From RGIG7332 sp045580305 (GTDB lineage Bacteria > Bacillota > Clostridia > Oscillospirales > JAAYXM01): DNA of 64,000 nt. This document shows, one piece after another, positions 60,761 through 64,000 of the stretch (the first letter of the stretch is position 1; every line of letters begins with the position of its first letter). A program made the translations under genes and the position numbers. The stretch is from NCBI GenBank assembly GCA_045580305.1, contig JAZNNQ010000036.1, positions 24,580 to 88,579 on the forward strand, in the 5' to 3' direction. A model generated the notes under the pieces. That model was not told the DNA's origin and searched no databases. It saw only the letters and a program-made list of their open reading frames with translations.

Positions 60761-62217
60761 ATTCCTACATATCCGGTTTCTTCAACTATGCTCTGCCCTT
60801 CGTCCGACAGTATCCAGTCAAGAAGTTTTGCCACATTTTCATTGGTATTTTCTTCATATGTCACCGCATAAATCGGGGTGACAATTGGATATGTTCCATT
60901 TTTGATGTTTTCGGTAGTTGGTGCAATACCATCAATTGAGATCATCTTAATATCCGGGTTTTTAATAATACCTTCAACATAATACCTGAAGGAAAATCCC
61001 ATTGAATTAGTCTTGTTCTTGTATTTTGATACCTTTTCAATAATACCAGCCATCATATCATTGACAAGCTCTTTTGGCGCTTCCATTATGGGCGTGTCAC
61101 CCATAAAGCGCTCTAACATACTTTGGCTTCCACTGCCTTTATTCCGCTGAAAGGGTGCGATCTCCTCATTCTTGCCGCCTATCTGCGCCCAATTTGTAAT
61201 CTCGCCCGAGTATATTTTTTTAATTTGTTCGGTGGTAAGATCTTCTATGGGGTTATCCTTATGAACGAAGAAAACAAATGCCTCTGTACCGATAGGGGTA
61301 TACACAAATGTGGTGTTGTTATTTTCTGCGAACTCCTTCTGCTCTTCTGACGGGTAAACGCCGATAAATATATCAGTTTCTTTTTGCGCTAACAACTGGT
61401 AACCAAAAGGTGTATTGTTATATGAAAATACTCCGTCACCTATTTTAGTGTCGGAAGGATATGTGGCATTTACGAATGCCGAGTACACTGGGAATAGCGC
61501 CGCCGCGCCGTCAATTTTAGGTAGTGGCGCGGTAAACTTGGTTTGGCTGTCAAGTTTTACTATTTTCGAGTCTTCTTCAAAGGGCATATACTGAGAAATG
61601 TCAATATTAGGCGCTGTATCTATGGTTATGCTCTCTTCATATTTAATAATTCCATAGTTAACACCCAGTACCGCGCTGTAAACAAGCGCGGCAATAATCC
61701 AAATTATAATGAACTTTTTCCTCTTTTTAAGCCAGATCAGCGGCAGAGTAAGGGTGGGGACTGCAAAAAAGCTTATACCGGCAATAATATCATTAATTCC
61801 TTCGCCCGATAACATCATTAAAAGCAGAATACCCACATACATACTGATAAACACAGCAATAAAGCTTAAAGAAATTTTAAGAAAGGCAATAGCAATTTCT
61901 TTATTGGAAACATTGATTGTACCCCGAACCCTACACAGATAACATCCGTATACTATATAGAAAATAACAAGCACAATTCCCACAATAAGGTTTATATTGC
62001 TTGTGCCCGAATGCTCCGCCACACCCATATAAATAAGGTGGAGAGCCGGCAACAATCCCGGAAGTACGCCCCAAAAGAAGCCTTTATGCAGAAGTACACC
62101 GGATATTGCAAAAAGAAACAGCCATAAAAATCCGATGCTCACCACTTGAGAAAACCCTGCGAAAGTATAAAGAAGTCCGAATACAACAAGCGGTAGATAG
62201 CCAATGATCTTTCTCAT
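60745..62217 (-). CDS. PstS-like substrate-binding protein fused to a membrane domain
   Basis: A 490-residue protein. About six N-terminal membrane segments (1-200) precede a PstS-type periplasmic-binding domain (about 235-490: VFFVHKDNPIEDLTTEQIKKIYSGEITNWAQIGG, GSGSQSMLERF). PstS proteins are usually lipoproteins; anchoring through several segments is unusual. It stops within the ATPase stop codon (4-base overlap, convergent). A phosphate-sensing or phosphate-capture role is inferred from the domain only. Confidence 0.9.
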   Translation of the reverse strand: MRKIIGYLPLVVFGLLYTFAGFSQVVSIGFLWLFLFAISGVLLHKGFFWGVLPGLLPALHLIYMGVAEHSGTSNINLIVGIVLVIFYIVYGCYLCRVRGTINVSNKEIAIAFLKISLSFIAVFISMYVGILLLMMLSGEGINDIIAGISFFAVPTLTLPLIWLKKRKKFIIIWIIAALVYSAVLGVNYGIIKYEESITIDTAPNIDISQYMPFEEDSKIVKLDSQTKFTAPLPKIDGAAALFPVYSAFVNATYPSDTKIGDGVFSYNNTPFGYQLLAQKETDIFIGVYPSEEQKEFAENNNTTFVYTPIGTEAFVFFVHKDNPIEDLTTEQIKKIYSGEITNWAQIGGKNEEIAPFQRNKGSGSQSMLERFMGDTPIMEAPKELVNDMMAGIIEKVSKYKNKTNSMGFSFRYYVEGIIKNPDIKMISIDGIAPTTENIKNGTYPIVTPIYAVTYEENTNENVAKLLDWILSDEGQSIVEETGYVGIGRED

Positions 62218-62302
62218 AATATCGCTCCTTTCAAGTATATAATACTACCACATGAAAATATAGTCAACAAAAGCGTCATTGCCTTTGCCTCTAAAATCGT
62301 GC

Positions 62303-62329
62303 GAGTTATTTGACAAGGTCAAATAACTC
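62303..62329. repeat. perfect 12-bp inverted repeat
   Basis: GAGTTATTTGAC, AAG, GTCAAATAACTC: perfect 12-base arms with a three-base spacer. No T run follows. It is upstream of the PstS-like gene by about 85 bases and may be an operator. Confidence 0.6.
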
Positions 62330-62819
62330 TGTTATGCTAATTGCAGAGCTCGTTCCATCCATAATGGGCATGTGGTTTAAACCTATTCCCACGGATGTAG
62401 CGGGTTCTCTTTTTATTGCCATTTATTTGGGCAGTATTTCAAACTTTGCGCCGTTAATGGCATCAGTGAGTTTTGATTTTCTTGCGTGGATCGTTGCCAA
62501 AACTTGGCGAAGGCTTGTTGTTGACGGTTGGGTCGGGCTGTGGTATATTTTTATTGGAAGAGGGTAAATCTTCGAAAGTGTTGGGATGTTTCTCCCCGGT
62601 GGCACTTTCGTTGGGTTGCCCTCTTTCCCTTTTCCGGTTGACATTATACCTGAAATGTGTTACAAACTTTTCGCTCATAGGATATTCCCCCTAATTCCTG
62701 CCGCCCGTAATTCCCTGATCAGATTTTTTCGTTCAGCTTCCAAACCCACCTCTACGGCTAGGGTATTTCAGCCGCATTGTCAATTACGCCTCAACTACGA
62801 ATATGTCTGTGCCTTTTTA
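62330..62819. other. stretch without a convincing gene
   Basis: Between the PstS-like gene and tuf. A minus-strand 71-codon frame at 62463-62678 starts with a good ribosome binding site (AGGGGGA) and overlaps by ATGA the end of a short frame reading GLEAERKNLIRELRAAG, so remnants of a former gene pair are possible. A plus-strand 85-codon frame (62310-62567) lacks a ribosome binding site. No family is recognised; possibly degenerate. Confidence 0.5.
62463..62678 (-). CDS. possible small protein, doubtful
   Basis: A 71-residue hydrophilic frame (MSEKFVTHFRYNVNRKRERG...), Pro/Asn/Lys-rich at the end, with AGGGGGA upstream and an ATGA overlap with a short preceding frame. Composition looks disordered, and no family is recognised. 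It may be a remnant. Confidence 0.3.
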   Translation of the reverse strand: MSEKFVTHFRYNVNRKRERGQPNESATGEKHPNTFEDLPSSNKNIPQPDPTVNNKPSPSFGNDPRKKIKTH

Positions 62820-62856
62820 AATAAAAAACAGGTAGAGCATTTGCTCTACCTGTTTA
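62820..62856 (-). terminator. terminator of tuf
   Basis: Stem AAACAGGTAGAGCA (plus 62826-62839) / TGCTCTACCTGTTT (62842-62855) with a T run on the minus strand. Confidence 0.92.
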
Positions 62857-62878
62857 ATACTATTTAGAATAATTCTAA

Positions 62879-64000
62879 TTATTCGTTGATAGCGATAACA
62901 ACGCCGGAACCTACGGTACGGCCACCCTCACGGATAGCGAAGCGGAGACCCTCTTCGATAGCGATCGGGGTGATGAGCTCAACGTCCATATCTACGTTAT
63001 CGCCGGGCATGCACATTTCAGTGCCTTCCGGAAGGGTGATAACACCGGTAACGTCGGTAGTACGGAAGTAGAACTGCGGACGATAGTTGGAGAAGAAGGG
63101 CTTATGACGGCCACCCTCTTCTTTGGTTAATACGTAAACCTGGCCCTTGAACTTGGTGTGGGGGTTGATTGTGCCGGGTTTAGCAAGAACCTGACCACGC
63201 TCGATATCGGTCTTAGCGATACCACGGAGAAGAGCACCGATGTTGTCGCCAGCTTCAGCGTAATCAAGGATCTTACGGAACATTTCGATACCGGTAACAA
63301 CGGTCTTCTTGCTCTCGTCAGCAAGACCAACGATTTCAACTTCTTCACCGGAGTTGAGCTGTCCACGCTCTACACGGCCGGTAGCAACGGTACCACGACC
63401 GGTAATGGTGAATACGTCCTCAACCGGCATAAGGAACGGAAGGTCAGCCTTACGCTCAGGAGTCGGGATATAGGTGTCAACCTGGTTCATGAGCTCAAGG
63501 ATCGGAGCATATGCCGGATCACTGATGTCATCGCCAGCTTCGAGAGCTGCAAGAGCAGAACCCTTTACAACCGGAATGTCATCGCCCGGGAAGTCGTAAG
63601 AGGAGAGAAGATCACGGATCTCCATCTCTACGAGCTCTAAGAGCTCCTCATCGTCAACCTGGTCAACCTTGTTCATGAATACAACGATGTTCGGAACGCC
63701 TACCTGACGAGCGAGAAGGATGTGCTCACGGGTCTGGGGCATCGGACCATCTGCAGAAGAAACTACGAGGATAGCACCGTCCATCTGAGCAGCACCGGTG
63801 ATCATGTTCTTAACGTAGTCAGCATGTCCGGGGCAGTCAACGTGAGCATAGTGACGAGCGTCAGTCTCATACTCAACGTGAGCGGTGTTAATGGTGATAC
63901 CACGCTCTCTCTCTTCCGGAGCCTTGTCGATCATATCATATGCCTCGTACTTAGCCTTACCCTGGAATGCAAGAGTCTTGGTGATAGCAGCAGTAAGAGT
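62879..64000 (-). CDS. tuf: elongation factor Tu, 5' end beyond the window
   Basis: 373 codons of EF-Tu, the GTPase that brings aminoacyl-tRNA to the ribosome. It lacks about 25 N-terminal residues, beginning at TLTAAITKTLAFQ just past the P-loop lysine. RGITINTAHVEYE (G2), DCPGHADYV (G3) and NKVD (G4) are intact. The true start lies past 64000. Confidence 0.97.
   Translation of the reverse strand, partial: TLTAAITKTLAFQGKAKYEAYDMIDKAPEERERGITINTAHVEYETDARHYAHVDCPGHADYVKNMITGAAQMDGAILVVSSADGPMPQTREHILLARQVGVPNIVVFMNKVDQVDDEELLELVEMEIRDLLSSYDFPGDDIPVVKGSALAALEAGDDISDPAYAPILELMNQVDTYIPTPERKADLPFLMPVEDVFTITGRGTVATGRVERGQLNSGEEVEIVGLADESKKTVVTGIEMFRKILDYAEAGDNIGALLRGIAKTDIERGQVLAKPGTINPHTKFKGQVYVLTKEEGGRHKPFFSNYRPQFYFRTTDVTGVITLPEGTEMCMPGDNVDMDVELITPIAIEEGLRFAIREGGRTVGSGVVIAINE

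Noticed and set aside
62310..62567. 85-codon plus-strand open frame
   Set aside because: No ribosome binding site, begins within the palindrome, and no family is recognised.

Overview
The window looks like a chromosomal piece of an anaerobic, endospore-forming Firmicute of the Clostridia, probably near Oscillospiraceae/Ruminococcaceae. Supporting signs are a GerA-type germinant receptor operon, three T-box leaders, an S-layer-homology surface protein, strong AGGAGG-like ribosome binding sites, A-type RNase P RNA, and rpoB/rpoC and tuf of Firmicute type. There is no tRNA, rRNA, CRISPR array or intact mobile element. Species assignment is inference.

Layout. 1-5320: a two-HTH LuxR-type regulator, a small Cys-containing protein, and a 1231-residue secreted SLH protein whose start overlaps it. 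5411-15209 (minus): a DNA-processing group with a zinc-finger coiled-coil protein, an SbcC/YhaN-like ATPase, an SbcD/YhaO-like nuclease, a PD-(D/E)XK-SNF2 helicase fusion and two unrecognised proteins. 15383-25371 (plus): the main discovery, a ten-gene operon with a complete prokaryotic ubiquitin-like conjugation pathway: beta-grasp Ubl, E1, E2, RING-like protein, two JAMM peptidases, an S1/HtrA-like protease and three zinc-ribbon proteins. Nearly every component carries membrane segments, so the pathway appears built onto the cell envelope. 25385-40069: mannonate dehydratase, then three transcription units with acyl-CoA ligase genes, each behind its own promoter and T-box leader (paaK-ACT; XRE-cupin-acyl-CoA ligase; LeuA-like protein plus TIM-barrel-acyl-CoA ligase fusion). 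Among them sit a membrane metallophosphoesterase and a zinc-ribbon/SPFH/membrane operon. 40128-45529: galactokinase, an AraC regulator, a NagZ-like GH3 hydrolase and a GH36-type alpha-galactosidase. 45772-49507: germinant receptor operon. 49536-64000: rnpB, an HD hydrolase, rpoC, rpoB, a Ca2+-type P-ATPase, a membrane-fused PstS-like protein and a 5'-truncated tuf.

How the genes may work together. In the ubiquitin-like operon, E1 (adenylation motifs and Cys visible) should charge the Ubl and pass it to the E2 (HPN motif and Cys95 visible). The RING-like membrane protein is a candidate E3, and the two JAMM proteins candidate Ubl maturases or deconjugases. One JAMM protein has a C-terminal LysM domain that would lie outside the membrane, tying the cytosolic pathway to peptidoglycan. 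The T-box units suggest that CoA activation of organic acids, perhaps amino-acid-derived aryl or branched acids, is induced when a specific tRNA is uncharged. I could not assign the specifier codons.
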